From an uncultured Rhodopila sp. (lineage in GTDB: Bacteria; Pseudomonadota; Alphaproteobacteria; Acetobacterales; Acetobacteraceae): a DNA stretch of 64,000 nt. Below the pieces are notes generated by a model. That model was given only the letters and a program-made list of their open reading frames with translations, was not told the origin of the DNA and searched no databases. This document shows, piece after piece, positions 24,706-34,288 of this stretch. The DNA lies in assembly GCA_903932145.1 (NCBI GenBank), contig CAIZFE010000062.1, forward strand, positions 35,972 through 99,971. The letters run 5' to 3'. The stretch's first letter is position 1; each line of letters opens with the position of its first letter. The translations under genes were made by a program, and so were the position numbers.

Positions 24706-26233
24706 TCTCGGCACGTCGTTTCTGGCCAGTGTCTCGCGCGACCCTCACGCCACCGCCATCGTCGATGGCGATCTGCGCCTGACCTACGCGGACTGGCTGC
24801 CCCGCATTTCCGCCATCGTCGCGGGCCTGGACGCGCTGGGTATAGAGCACGGCGACCACCTGGTCTGCCTGCTGCAAAACCGGTGGGAGGCCGCGACCCT
24901 CCACTGGGCCTGCCAGTTCGCTGGCATCATCCTGACGCCGCTGAACTGGCGCACCACGTCGGAGGAACTCGACTTCTGTCTGGCCGACGCCGGCGCGGTC
25001 GCGCTGGCATACGATGACAGCGCGGCGAGCGCCGTCCGCGGGTCCGAGACAGCGGCGAAATTGCCCCGGATTCGCGTCGGCATCGCCGAACCGGGCGAAA
25101 CCGCCTTCGCCGATCTGCTGAACGCGACCGCCCCCGAAGCAACACCCCGCGCTAACGCCGACGCGTGGTCGCTGATGCTCTACACCTCCGGCACCACGTC
25201 GCGCCCGAAAGGCGTTCCCCGCCGTCATCGCGCCGAACGCGCCGCCGCGATCGCGCATGTCGCGCAAAACCTGTACCGCCGCGGCGAGTGCACCCTCGGC
25301 GTGATGCCCCTGTATCACACGATGGGGGTGCGCTCCCTGTTGGCGATGTCGCTGATCGGCGGCACCTTCGTTTGTCTGCGGCGCTTCGATGTCCCCGCTG
25401 CACTGGCGGCGATCGAGCGCGACCGGATCAGCAATCTCTATCTCGTCCCGACGCTGTACCATGATCTGGTGCATCATCCGCTGTTTGCTTCGACGGACGT
25501 CTCCAGCGTCCGCAAACTGGGGTTTGCCGGCGCGCCGATGACAGATGGATTGCTGCAAACACTGCAAGCGGCATTCCGGCCCGATTTATTCGTCAATCAT
25601 TACGGCAGCTCGGAAATCTATACTTACACCATCAATGATGACGCGCCCCGCAAACCCGGGTGTGCCGGCCGCGCCGGACTCAACCAAATGATCCGGGTGG
25701 TGGATTTGAACGATCCTCTGGTGCCGGCAGCAACCGGTCAGGAAGGCGAAATCGCCGCGCTGTTGGCCGGCGACGAGGCGTTCGAGGGCTACTGGCGCCG
25801 GCCCGAAGCGGATGCGCGGGCGCTGCGCGACGGCTGGTTCCTGACCGGCGATACCGGCTACTTCGACGCCGACGGCGACCTGTTCGTCACCGGCCGGGTG
25901 GATGACATGATTATCACCGGCGGCGAAAACGTTTCTCCAGTAGAAATAGAAAACTGCCTGTCGCTGCATCCCGCAGTGGCCGAGGTGGCTGTCGTCGGAC
26001 TGCCTGACGCCCGCTGGGGCAAGATCGTCACCGCCTTCATCAAACGCCGCGGCACGGTTGAGCCGGACGAACTGGACGCGTTCTGCCGCCGGTCCGGACT
26101 CGCACCCTACAAACGCCCGCGCCGCATCGTGTTCGTTGACGACATCCCGAAATCCCCCGTCGGCAAGCTCTTGCGCCGCAAGCTGGTCGCGGGCGACTAC
26201 ACACCAGAAACCTCCAAGGACTCCAACGTATGA
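24698..26233 (+). CDS. AMP-forming acyl-CoA synthetase
   Basis: A 511-residue ANL-superfamily ligase that activates a carboxylic acid as its adenylate and then CoA thioester. The phosphate loop YTSGTTSRPKGV is near residue 164, the substrate-side core contains GSSEIYTY, and later motifs are TGDTGYFDADGDLF and GRVDDMIITGGENVSP. The catalytic Lys is in PKSPVGKLLRRKL. Being translationally coupled to the molybdenum hydroxylase and the hydratase suggests that CoA activation precedes hydroxylation, as in aromatic or cyclic acid catabolism. The actual acid is unknown. Confidence 0.92.
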   Translation: MLDLGTSFLASVSRDPHATAIVDGDLRLTYADWLPRISAIVAGLDALGIEHGDHLVCLLQNRWEAATLHWACQFAGIILTPLNWRTTSEELDFCLADAGAVALAYDDSAASAVRGSETAAKLPRIRVGIAEPGETAFADLLNATAPEATPRANADAWSLMLYTSGTTSRPKGVPRRHRAERAAAIAHVAQNLYRRGECTLGVMPLYHTMGVRSLLAMSLIGGTFVCLRRFDVPAALAAIERDRISNLYLVPTLYHDLVHHPLFASTDVSSVRKLGFAGAPMTDGLLQTLQAAFRPDLFVNHYGSSEIYTYTINDDAPRKPGCAGRAGLNQMIRVVDLNDPLVPAATGQEGEIAALLAGDEAFEGYWRRPEADARALRDGWFLTGDTGYFDADGDLFVTGRVDDMIITGGENVSPVEIENCLSLHPAVAEVAVVGLPDARWGKIVTAFIKRRGTVEPDELDAFCRRSGLAPYKRPRRIVFVDDIPKSPVGKLLRRKLVAGDYTPETSKDSNV

Positions 26234-27012
26234 CCGAGACCCAACAAAAAGACGGTTTTCGCATTGAAATCGATCCCGCCCAACAGCGCGGCGACATCAT
26301 CCTGGATCGCCCGCCGTTCAACACGGTCATGATGCCGCAGCGCGACCAGTTGCGGCAGGCGTTTGAGGCACTGGACGCCGACGATCGAGTCCGCATCATC
26401 GTCCTGCGCGCCATGGGGGAACATTTTTCCTCCGGTGGCTACATCAAGGGATTCATCGAAGCCTCGCCGGAGACGGTGTCGAAACTGGCCTGGAACATCG
26501 CCGCCCCGGCGCGGTGTTCCAAGCCGGTAATCGTCGCCAATCGTGGATTTTGTTTCGGTGTCGGCTTCGAAATCTCCCTCGCCTGCGACTTTCGTATCGC
26601 TTCCGAAACTGCTCGGTTTGCCCTGCCGGAACAAAAACTGGGGCAAATTCCCGGCTCCGGCGGATCGGCGCGGTTGCAGAAGATCATCGGGATCACCCGC
26701 ACCAAGGACATGGTAATGCGGTCGCGGCGCATCCCGGCCAAACAGGCGTACGACTGGGGTATCGTTACCGAAGTGGTGCCGGACGCGGACCTGGAAGCGA
26801 CCACGGACGCGCTGGTGAAGGAACTGTGCGAATTCGCCCCGCTGGCACAGCGCACCGCCAAGAAACTGCTGAACGACACCGAGGACGCGTCCCTGTCGAT
26901 TGCCATCGAACTGGAGGGCCACTGCTACAGCCGCCTACGGTCGTCGGACGATTTCCGCGAGGGCGTCGCGGCCTTCCATGAAAAGCGGGCGCCGCAATTC
27001 AAGGGAAGCTGA
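26230..27012 (+). CDS. enoyl-CoA hydratase/isomerase family protein
   Basis: A 260-residue crotonase-fold enzyme. The oxyanion-hole segments are GEHFSSGGYIKGF and RGFCFGVGFEISLACDF. Both catalytic Glu positions appear kept (FEISLACDF and LPEQKLGQIPGSGG). Its start overlaps the CoA ligase stop by 4 bases. It probably hydrates the enoyl-CoA made in the pathway, or acts as a ring hydrolase or isomerase as related crotonases do. Cytoplasmic. Confidence 0.9.
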   Translation: MTETQQKDGFRIEIDPAQQRGDIILDRPPFNTVMMPQRDQLRQAFEALDADDRVRIIVLRAMGEHFSSGGYIKGFIEASPETVSKLAWNIAAPARCSKPVIVANRGFCFGVGFEISLACDFRIASETARFALPEQKLGQIPGSGGSARLQKIIGITRTKDMVMRSRRIPAKQAYDWGIVTEVVPDADLEATTDALVKELCEFAPLAQRTAKKLLNDTEDASLSIAIELEGHCYSRLRSSDDFREGVAAFHEKRAPQFKGS

Positions 27013-27125
27013 TCACGCAAACGGGAACCGGGACATTGCGGCATCGTGCATTGGCACGCTGCCGCGAAACCCGTATCGATGGACTCTGACGCACCGCCAC
27101 GGAGCGAGCCAATCCGGATGACGCG

Positions 27126-27941
27126 ATGAAGATCCGCTTTTGGGGCACCCGCGGCGGCATCGCCGTTCCCGGCCCCGATACGCTGAAATACGGCGGCAAC
27201 ACCGCCTGTGTGGAGGTCTGTTGCGGACCGCATCGCATCATCCTGGACGCCGGGACCGGATTGCGGCCGCTGGGTGATGCGCTGATTGCCAGCGGGGCGG
27301 CGGTGGACGCGGATGTGCTGTTCAGCCACTTGCATCTCGATCACATTATCGGGCTTGGCTTCTTCGCGCCGCTGTATCGGGCGGAGACGGTGTTGCGGTT
27401 ACACGCGGGGAATATGTCGCAGAAGGCGTTGCGGCAGGCGTTGTCCACCAGTCTGTCGCCTCCGCTGATGCCGGATTTGCTCGGGGCGGCACGGGCCGGG
27501 GTTTCCATGCAGGCGTTCAAAGCCGGGGCGTCGTTGACTTTGCATCCCGGATTGGTCGTGGCGACCGCCGCCTTGAATCATCCCGGGGGAGTCATTGGGT
27601 ACCGTATCATGTGGAACGGGAAATCGGTGGTTTACGTAACGGATACCGAACATACGCCCGGACACCCCGATCCGAACGTTGCGCTGTTGGCGAAGGGTGC
27701 CGACGTGCTGATCTATGACGCCAGCTTTACCGATGCCGAGTTGCCGTCTCGCACCGGGTTCGGCCATTCGACCTGGCAGGAAGGCGTGCGGGTCGCCGAG
27801 GTGGCCGGCGCCGGACGCCTGGTGCCGTTCCACCACAGCAGTGCAAGGCGCGACCGCGACCTGGATGTTATCGTGGCGGCTGCCGAACAGGCCCGGCCCG
27901 GAACCATCGCGGCGTGCGAAGGCCTGACGCTGACGGTTTGA
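27126..27941 (+). CDS. MBL-fold metallo-hydrolase
   Basis: A 271-residue metallo-beta-lactamase-fold hydrolase. The metal motif SHLHLDHI gives His68, His70, Asp72 and His73. An upstream strand IILDAGTGLRPLG and the later Asp in DASFTDAE and His in PFHHSS complete the site. The N-terminus MKIRFWGTRGGIAVPGP resembles the branch that hydrolyses cyclic phosphodiesters (PhnP/RNase Z-like). It lies 113 bases after the catabolic operon, so co-transcription is uncertain. Substrate unknown. Confidence 0.85.
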   Translation: MKIRFWGTRGGIAVPGPDTLKYGGNTACVEVCCGPHRIILDAGTGLRPLGDALIASGAAVDADVLFSHLHLDHIIGLGFFAPLYRAETVLRLHAGNMSQKALRQALSTSLSPPLMPDLLGAARAGVSMQAFKAGASLTLHPGLVVATAALNHPGGVIGYRIMWNGKSVVYVTDTEHTPGHPDPNVALLAKGADVLIYDASFTDAELPSRTGFGHSTWQEGVRVAEVAGAGRLVPFHHSSARRDRDLDVIVAAAEQARPGTIAACEGLTLTV

Positions 27942-28014
27942 CCGCCGTCGCCGGTAGGCGATCCCGTTGTGTGCTGGTAGGGTTCACTCCGGTTTTACAT
28001 GGAGGGAACGAATC

Positions 28015-28797
28015 ATGGATCTGGGACTGCAAGGCAAGAAAGCCATCGTCTGCGCCGCCAGCAAAGGCCTCGGCCGCGCCTGTGCGATTTCGCTGGCGCG
28101 CGAGGGCGTCGAGTTGGTGATCACCGCACGCACGGCGTCCGAACTGGAAGCAACGGCAGCCGAAATTCGCGCCATGACCGGCGTGAAGGTCACCGCGGTT
28201 GCCGGGGATATCACATCAGAGGAAGGCCGAGCGGCGGCGCTGGCGGCGTGTCCGAACCCGGATATTCTGGTCAATAACAATGGCGGCCCGCCGCGTGGCG
28301 ATTTCCGCGACTGGGATCGCGACATGTGGATCAAGGCGGTCGATGCCAACATGCTGGCACCGATCTTCCTGATCAAAAGCGTGATTGACGGCATGATCGA
28401 CCGCAAGTTCGGGCGGATCGTCAACATCACGTCCGGGTCGGTGAAGTCCCCCATCCCCGAGCTGGGCATGAGCAACGGAGCGCGCGCCGGATTGACCGGA
28501 TTCGTTGCCGGTTTGGCGCGTCAGGTGGCCAAGCACAACGTGGTGATCAACAACATCCTGCCCGGCCCGTTCCTGACGGATCGTCTGCGCGGCGGATTCG
28601 CCGAGGCATCGCGGAAAACCAACCGGCCGGTGGATGAGTTGGTGCAGGAGCGGCTGTCAAACACGCCAGCCGGGCGGGCCGGCGATCCGGCCGAGTTCGG
28701 CGATGCCTGCGCGTTCCTGTGTTCGGCCAAGATCGGCTTTATTGTCGGGCAGAATTTGTTGCTTGATGGCGGCGCGTTCAATTCCGCCAGCACTTGA
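28015..28797 (+). CDS. SDR family protein with altered catalytic motif
   Basis: A 260-residue short-chain dehydrogenase/reductase. The cofactor loop is AASKGLGRAC and the NNNGGPP strand is present. After the conserved Ser (ITSGSVKSP), the place of YxxxK reads SNGAR, so both Tyr and Lys are replaced. The C-terminus has the usual VGQNLLLDGG. Family members of this kind are often labelled FabG-like, but chemistry may differ. GGAGGG (28001-28006) fixes ATG 28015. Last plus-strand gene before a convergent hairpin. Confidence 0.85.
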   Translation: MDLGLQGKKAIVCAASKGLGRACAISLAREGVELVITARTASELEATAAEIRAMTGVKVTAVAGDITSEEGRAAALAACPNPDILVNNNGGPPRGDFRDWDRDMWIKAVDANMLAPIFLIKSVIDGMIDRKFGRIVNITSGSVKSPIPELGMSNGARAGLTGFVAGLARQVAKHNVVINNILPGPFLTDRLRGGFAEASRKTNRPVDELVQERLSNTPAGRAGDPAEFGDACAFLCSAKIGFIVGQNLLLDGGAFNSAST

Positions 28798-28803
28798 TGT
28801 GTC

Positions 28804-28829
28804 CGGGCGGCGGGTTAAACCGCCGCCCG
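28804..28829. terminator. bidirectional hairpin terminator
   Basis: CGGGCGGCGG (28804-28813) and CCGCCGCCCG (28820-28829) form a 10-bp GC stem with a 6-base loop between the convergent SDR and LLM genes. No long T-tract on either side. Confidence 0.55.
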
Positions 28830-28847
28830 AGCCTTGCCGCCTTTGCG

Positions 28848-29918
28848 TCAACCAAATGCCCGGCGGATACGGCCCCAATCCTCGATCGCGTGCTCCTGAC
28901 CAGGCGGGATGGAGAACACCACCTGATCGAACCCGGCATCCCCCAACGCACCAATCCGCTGTGTCAGGTCCGCCACCGTGCCGACGAAGCTGGTCCGCCG
29001 AATCATCTCCGCCGTGATGAAGGGACGTTCGTCCGGACGGACGAACATCAGGTGCCCGCGATGGTTGTCCAGGTAATAGGCGTCCTTCGGTTCGAACGAC
29101 CTTGCGTGCTCGACATAAGCCTCCACCGCGGCGGCAAATTCAGGCCGCATCGCCACCGGAGTTGGATAGCCCGCCAGCGCGGTATCCGCCGCGCGATGCA
29201 GCAACATCGACGCACGCGGCGCAGCCAATGCCATGCCGCGCGGCCCGTCCGCCGGCTCACCTTCTTCCAGCACCGCCCCGCCGATCCACGCGACGGAGGT
29301 CAACGCGTCGCGCGCCCGTCCCTCCGCCGCCCAGGCGGCTCGCATCTGTTCCAGCGTCGCCGCGCCGCGTTCGGCGTCCGCGACGTTATCGATCCAGGCG
29401 GCCCCCAGCCGGGCCGTCACCGCTCGCGCCTTGGGACCGGAGGCTGCGATGTAGGTCGGGATTTCGTCCTGCGTGTTGATCAGTCCCAGATCGGGATTGA
29501 GGTAACGAATTTTCCGCCGTTTACCCTCGACAGTGAATTCCACCGTCTCGCCACGCCACAGCGCCTGGATGATCCGGACGTACTCCTCCATGTCCGCCAG
29601 CTTGACCGCACCGAGACCCATGGTGCGGCGGCCGGTGAATCCGGTGCTGACGCCGAACACGATGCGCCCCGGCGCCAATTTGTTCAGCGATGCGAAGGCG
29701 GTGGCGGCCACGGGGGCGATCCGGTTCGACGGGATCAGCACGCCGGTGCCCAGCTTGATCCGGCTGGTCTTCATCGCCGCCGCCGTCATGGCGACAAACG
29801 GATCGGCATTCAGCATCTGGGTGTCGAAGAACCAGGCGTTACTGAACCCGAGTTCTTCCGCGCGTCTGACCAGACGCCAGGAATCGGCCGCGGTTGGAAT
29901 CGCGATACCGAACTGCAT
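28848..29918 (-). CDS. LLM class flavin-dependent oxidoreductase
   Basis: A 356-residue luciferase-like TIM-barrel protein using FMN or F420. The N-terminus MQFGIAIPTAADSWRLVRRAEELGFSNAWF is the standard start of the family. KLGTGVLIPSNR and GRIVFGVSTGFTGRRTMG follow, and PTYIAASGPKARAV is the phosphate-binding area. The C-terminal segment GALGDAGFDQVVFSIPPG fits as well. It lies alone on the minus strand. Substrate unknown; either monooxygenase or F420 reductase. Confidence 0.88.
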   Translation of the reverse strand: MQFGIAIPTAADSWRLVRRAEELGFSNAWFFDTQMLNADPFVAMTAAAMKTSRIKLGTGVLIPSNRIAPVAATAFASLNKLAPGRIVFGVSTGFTGRRTMGLGAVKLADMEEYVRIIQALWRGETVEFTVEGKRRKIRYLNPDLGLINTQDEIPTYIAASGPKARAVTARLGAAWIDNVADAERGAATLEQMRAAWAAEGRARDALTSVAWIGGAVLEEGEPADGPRGMALAAPRASMLLHRAADTALAGYPTPVAMRPEFAAAVEAYVEHARSFEPKDAYYLDNHRGHLMFVRPDERPFITAEMIRRTSFVGTVADLTQRIGALGDAGFDQVVFSIPPGQEHAIEDWGRIRRAFG

Positions 29919-29983
29919 GATGTTGTCTCCCCTTCTCAGGTATTCTGCCTGGAAGGCTACACATGCTTACCCGGGACACAAGT

Positions 29984-31087
29984 TTACGGATGCAGGATCA
30001 GCTTCTGCACGCGCCAGTTCAGCAATTCCCCGACAAATAGCGTATTCTCGGACGGACACGCCATTTCATGGATCCAACCGAACTGCTTCGGCTGCTTGCC
30101 GGCCATTCCGAGGACGCCGAGGACCTTCCCCTCCAGCGTCATCTTGTAGATCCGGCCTGGATAGGCATCCGACGCATACAGCACCTGATGCGGAGGCGGC
30201 GTGATGCATACCGTCCACGGCGACCCGGGCGCCATCGTCTGTGGCGTTCCGGGTGGCATCGGCAGCTTCGGCTTGTTGCCGATCGCCGGTTTCGCGTCCG
30301 GATCGTACGGCACGTCGATGGTGATCACACGCATCACCCCGCCCGTCGTATCGAACACCTGAATGCGCCGGTTACCACGATCCGCCACATAGATGTTGTT
30401 CTTCGCATCCACCGCGATGCTGTGCGGCGTCATCAGTTCGCCCGGCTCGTCGCCCGGCGTGCCCCAGGACATCAGCCAGTCGCCGTTCTTCGACACCTTG
30501 GCGATGCGGGAGTTGATGTATCCGTCGCTGATATAACCATTGCCATCGGAGTCCCAGGCAATGTCGGTGACCTGGCGGAACATGCCGTCAACCGGTGCGC
30601 GAGGCGGTTTGGGATGCCGCAATGGTTCGGTATCTTCGTCCGAGGCCTCTTGCTTGCGGCCAAACACCATGGTGACGCGTCCAGCCGGGTCGAAGCGGAC
30701 GACCTGATCGGAGCCCTTGTCGGTGACCCAGATATTGTCCTGCTTATCCACCTTGACCGAATGCGCGAACGACCACGCATACAGATTATGGCCGATCTCC
30801 CGCTCAAATTTGCCGTCGCCGCTGAATTCCAGCAATTGCGCCGCCGCGGCTCCGTACGCCGGGCCGCTCGTGTTGCCGCGGGAAAAGACGAAGATATGGC
30901 CCTTGGAATTGACGGCCACGCCGGACACTTCGCCCAGATAGAGATCTGGTGGCATGGTCAACGGATTGGGGACGGAATCGAACGCAATCACCGACACTGG
31001 TGGGGCCTCGGCAGGCACTGGTTGTGCCACGGCAGGCACCGCCGCCACGCCGATCAGGGCCAGCGCTCCAAGCAATGCTGTCTTCAT
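29984..31087 (-). CDS. secreted NHL-repeat beta-propeller protein
   Basis: A 367-residue exported protein. Residues 1-22 are a signal peptide (MKTALLGALALIGVAAVPAVA). The rest has NHL-type blades: SGVAVNSKGHIFVFSRG, HSVKVDKQDNIWVTDKGSDQVVRFD, HSIAVDAKNNIYVADRGNRRIQVFD. It resembles the peptidyl-alpha-hydroxyglycine lyase-like bacterial group, but no enzymatic role is shown. ATG 31087 with GGAG upstream is preferred over ATG 31102. It is divergent from the small secreted protein at 31160. Confidence 0.85.
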   Translation of the reverse strand: MKTALLGALALIGVAAVPAVAQPVPAEAPPVSVIAFDSVPNPLTMPPDLYLGEVSGVAVNSKGHIFVFSRGNTSGPAYGAAAAQLLEFSGDGKFEREIGHNLYAWSFAHSVKVDKQDNIWVTDKGSDQVVRFDPAGRVTMVFGRKQEASDEDTEPLRHPKPPRAPVDGMFRQVTDIAWDSDGNGYISDGYINSRIAKVSKNGDWLMSWGTPGDEPGELMTPHSIAVDAKNNIYVADRGNRRIQVFDTTGGVMRVITIDVPYDPDAKPAIGNKPKLPMPPGTPQTMAPGSPWTVCITPPPHQVLYASDAYPGRIYKMTLEGKVLGVLGMAGKQPKQFGWIHEMACPSENTLFVGELLNWRVQKLILHP

Positions 31088-31159
31088 GCGAGTCTCCATC
31101 ATTGCGCGGCATAGATGATCGTTTCAAACTGAATGTCAATCTCGGACAGGAACCAATCG

Positions 31160-31567
31160 ATGCGATTCGTAACGGCCATCGCTTTATTCGCTGCGTGGCC
31201 GGCTGCGGCCTTTCCCCAGGCCCCGGCTGGTCAGAGCATCGCCGATAGCGCGACGTTCGGCGCGGTCGCCTCGCTGGCGCCGATGTGTGCGCTGCGCGAT
31301 GAGGCATGGTCGTCCGACCTGCGCCGAGCCGCGATGCAGGCAGCGACAGGCAGCGGCGCCACGGACGATGATACCCTGTCGTCCGCGCCCGGCGCCAATC
31401 AGGTGATCGCCGCACTCGGTTACGGCGATATGGAGGCGCTGGAGGACTTCGCAGCCGACCGGCCGGACGCCACCTGCACGGCACTACGCCAAAACCCGGC
31501 CCTGGGCCGGGCCGATGCGGCGGTCAATGCCTTCCGGCAACGGCGGGACGGCAAACCTGTTGGTTAA
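31160..31567 (+). CDS. small secreted hypothetical protein
   Basis: A 135-residue exported protein of unknown function. The signal peptide is MRFVTAIALFAAWPAAAFPQ. The mature part is Ala and Asp rich with two Cys residues (PMCALRDE and ATCTALRQ) that could form a disulfide. AGGA before ATG 31160 supports the start. It shares a 72-base divergent promoter region with the NHL-repeat gene. Confidence 0.65.
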   Translation: MRFVTAIALFAAWPAAAFPQAPAGQSIADSATFGAVASLAPMCALRDEAWSSDLRRAAMQAATGSGATDDDTLSSAPGANQVIAALGYGDMEALEDFAADRPDATCTALRQNPALGRADAAVNAFRQRRDGKPVG

Positions 31568-31644
31568 GTAACAATACCCGGCGGCGCATCTATTGCCACC
31601 CTGGCCAGGGGATGCCAGCCTTCCGGAAACGGAGGGATCGAGAC

Positions 31645-32886
31645 GTGACCAACAAGCAGGCGGCAAGCCCCGGATACGTCGCGTTCGTCATCGGCCTGAC
31701 GTTCATGTGCAACGTATTCCTGGGCGAGGAAACACGAGCGGTCAGCCTGTCAACGCCATTGATACTGAAGGAATTTGGTATTACGGCGTCACAACTCGGT
31801 TTCGCGCAGACGGTCGCGAACTGGGTCGGACTGATCGGCTGGGGCGGATCTTTGCTGATCGCGGACGGGCTTGGCCGGAAGCCGGCGTTTCTGACCGTTC
31901 TGCTGGGGTTTTCGATTACCGCGCCGCTGATCGGCTTCGCCGGCAGCTTCTCCCAACTGACGATATTGCTCTCGCTGGCGGCAGTCTTCCGTAATACAGG
32001 AACCATCAACTACGTCATCCTGGCCGAGACCGCGCCGCCGGCGATCAGGGCTTTCATTTTGTCATTTCTCAACAGCGCGGTTGTGCTGGCCTATATGATC
32101 AGTGCGCTGCTGGCCGGCGTGATCATCCCGGCATGGGGCTGGCGCGCGATGTTCTTCATCGATGCAAGCTGCGTCCTGGTCTTCCTGGCGGCGTGGCTGT
32201 GGATGCGCGAGACCGATGCGTTCCGAAATGCCAGCGCGCATCGCGAACGCCAGGGAAAGCGCCAAAGGCCCGACCTTCTGCTGCCCTGGAAAGCGTACCC
32301 GGGCAGAGCGACACTGGGGTTTTTCATTATGGTGGTGTATCTGGGCGCGTATCCGTCGTTTTCCACCTGGCAAACCGCCTGGCTGGTGAATGAGGTGAAA
32401 ATCCCGTTCGCCCAATCCACCAACTGGATCGCCATCTGGCTGGGAGCGTCCGCGATCGCCTATTGGCTGTGCGGCTGGTTGGCCAACCAGTTCGGCAAGA
32501 AGCGGGCGATCCCGCTGTTCGCCGGTCTCGGCGGCTGTTTCTTTATTGCCATCATCTTCGGCACATGGACCACCAATGAAATATTCTGGCTGGGACTGGG
32601 TCTAAACTTCTTCGTCACCGGGCACTATGGGGCGGGAAGCTATGCCTATGTGAACGAATTGTTCCCGGCGCAAATCCGCGGCTCCGTCCAGGCCAGTTTC
32701 GCGGTGTTCGTGGGATTCACCGTCAGTTTTGCACCAACCATTCCCCCGTTGATCGCCCAAAACCATCTGGACCACATTTCGCTCGGTTTCCTGTTCCCCA
32801 TGGTGCTGACCTTCGCGGCGGCAGCGATCTTTCTGTTCGTGGCACCGGAGACGGCGCGCCAGCCACTGGAAGACATCGTCCGGTAG
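31645..32886 (+). CDS. MFS transporter
   Basis: A 413-residue, 12-helix major facilitator of the sugar/aromatic-acid porter type. The loop 2-3 motif appears as DGLGRKPAFL, the extracellular-side arrangement as LAETAPPAIRAFIL, and the helix 8-9 loop as NQFGKKRAIP. GTG 31645 is chosen because GGAGGG (31631-31636) stands 8 bases upstream; an in-frame ATG at 31612 has no such site. It is followed closely by the AtuA pair and probably imports the compound they metabolise. Confidence 0.87.
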   Translation: MTNKQAASPGYVAFVIGLTFMCNVFLGEETRAVSLSTPLILKEFGITASQLGFAQTVANWVGLIGWGGSLLIADGLGRKPAFLTVLLGFSITAPLIGFAGSFSQLTILLSLAAVFRNTGTINYVILAETAPPAIRAFILSFLNSAVVLAYMISALLAGVIIPAWGWRAMFFIDASCVLVFLAAWLWMRETDAFRNASAHRERQGKRQRPDLLLPWKAYPGRATLGFFIMVVYLGAYPSFSTWQTAWLVNEVKIPFAQSTNWIAIWLGASAIAYWLCGWLANQFGKKRAIPLFAGLGGCFFIAIIFGTWTTNEIFWLGLGLNFFVTGHYGAGSYAYVNELFPAQIRGSVQASFAVFVGFTVSFAPTIPPLIAQNHLDHISLGFLFPMVLTFAAAAIFLFVAPETARQPLEDIVR

Positions 32887-32944
32887 CCCGCTTGCCGATC
32901 CAAAGCGTCAGGCGCTATGCAATCGGTAAGGAGACATCCAAAGC

Positions 32945-34288
32945 ATGAACAGCATGGAAACAATACGCCTGGGATGCGGCGCCGGATTTTCGTCCGACCG
33001 GCTGGGGCCGGCGATCGATCTGGCCCAGCGTGGGGCGCTGGACTACCTGGTGTTCGAATGTATCGGCGAGCGTACCATGGCCTTCGGCCACCGTGACCGC
33101 ATGCTGGACTCCACGCGAGGCTACAATCCGCAGCTTCGCGCCCGCATGCGCGGCGTGCTGGCCCATTGCCACGCCAACGGAACGAAGATCGTCACCAACA
33201 TGGGCGTCGCCAATCCCCGCGCCGCCGCCCTGCTGGTCATCGAGATCGCCCGCGAACTCGGGCTGACCGGCCTGAAGGTCGCCTGCGTGGAGGGCGACGA
33301 TGTCACCCATCTGATTGGCCCCGACACGGAATTCATGGACCACCCGGGCGCGGTGAAAGACGTCGGCCTGCGCATGGTCGGCGCCAATGTCTATCTGGGT
33401 GTGGAGGCTTTGCTGCCGGCGTTGCAAGCCGGCGCCGACGTGGTGATTGCCGGCCGTATCGCCGATCCCGCGCTGTTCCTGTCGCCGCTGGTGCATCGTT
33501 TCGGTTGGGCGCTGGACGACTGGACCGCCCTGGGCCGTGGCACGTTGGCAGGTCATCTGATGGAATGCGGTATGCAGATCACCGGCGGCTATTTCGCCGA
33601 TCCCGGCTTCAAGGATGTGCCGCGTTTGGCCGATTGCGGTTTCCCGATCGCCGAGGTCTCCGCTGACGGCAGTTTCGTCATCACCAAGTTGGACGATACC
33701 GGTGGCTGCGTGACGCCTGCCACGGTGAAGGAACAACTGCTGTACGAAGTGCACGATCCGGCCGCCTATCTGACTCCCGACGTCACCGCCAATTTCCGCG
33801 GCGTTTCGGTCACGCAGGTCGGTCCCGATCGTGTTCGGCTGACCGGCGCGGACGGCAGTGTTCGACCCGAAAAACTAAAAGTGACCATCGGCTTCGACGG
33901 CGGCTTCCTGGGTGAGGGCGGCGTCAGCTACGCCGGACCCAACGCCCGCGCCCGGGCCGAACTGGCAGCCAATGTTGTCCGTGAACGCCTGACCCGCATC
34001 AACCAACTCGGCGGCGATCTGCGAATTGACCTGGTGGGGCTGAATGCGCTGCACCAGACAGCGGAAACGCCGGTCAGCGACGCCGCCGACATCCGGTTGC
34101 ACGTGGCGCTGCGCTCGACTGACCGGGATGATATCGATACAATGCTGTGGGAGGTCGAATCCTTGCTGTGCTGCGGCCCCGCCGGCGGGGGCGGCTATCG
34201 TGGTCAGGTCACGCCTTGTGTTGTGACGCATTCCTGTCTGATCGCTCGCGATCAGGTTTCCCCGACGTTTGAAATGTTTGTCGCATGA
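32945..34288 (+). CDS. AtuA-family protein (DUF1446)
   Basis: A 447-residue protein of the family named after the Pseudomonas acyclic terpene utilisation gene atuA; the biochemical role is not settled. Typical segments are IRLGCGAGFSSDRLGPAIDL at the start, DYLVFECIGERTMA, TNMGVANPRAAA, VIAGRIADPALFLSP and the Gly-rich PAGGGGYRGQV near the end. AAGGAG precedes ATG 32945. It overlaps the next gene by 4 bases. In other genomes it sits with carboxylase or CoA genes; here it follows an MFS transporter. Confidence 0.9.
   Translation: MNSMETIRLGCGAGFSSDRLGPAIDLAQRGALDYLVFECIGERTMAFGHRDRMLDSTRGYNPQLRARMRGVLAHCHANGTKIVTNMGVANPRAAALLVIEIARELGLTGLKVACVEGDDVTHLIGPDTEFMDHPGAVKDVGLRMVGANVYLGVEALLPALQAGADVVIAGRIADPALFLSPLVHRFGWALDDWTALGRGTLAGHLMECGMQITGGYFADPGFKDVPRLADCGFPIAEVSADGSFVITKLDDTGGCVTPATVKEQLLYEVHDPAAYLTPDVTANFRGVSVTQVGPDRVRLTGADGSVRPEKLKVTIGFDGGFLGEGGVSYAGPNARARAELAANVVRERLTRINQLGGDLRIDLVGLNALHQTAETPVSDAADIRLHVALRSTDRDDIDTMLWEVESLLCCGPAGGGGYRGQVTPCVVTHSCLIARDQVSPTFEMFVA

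Noticed and set aside
28794..30149. 451-codon plus-strand frame opposite the LLM and NHL genes
   Set aside because: Arg/His-rich antisense product; the LLM protein has clear family motifs and the frame spans two genes.
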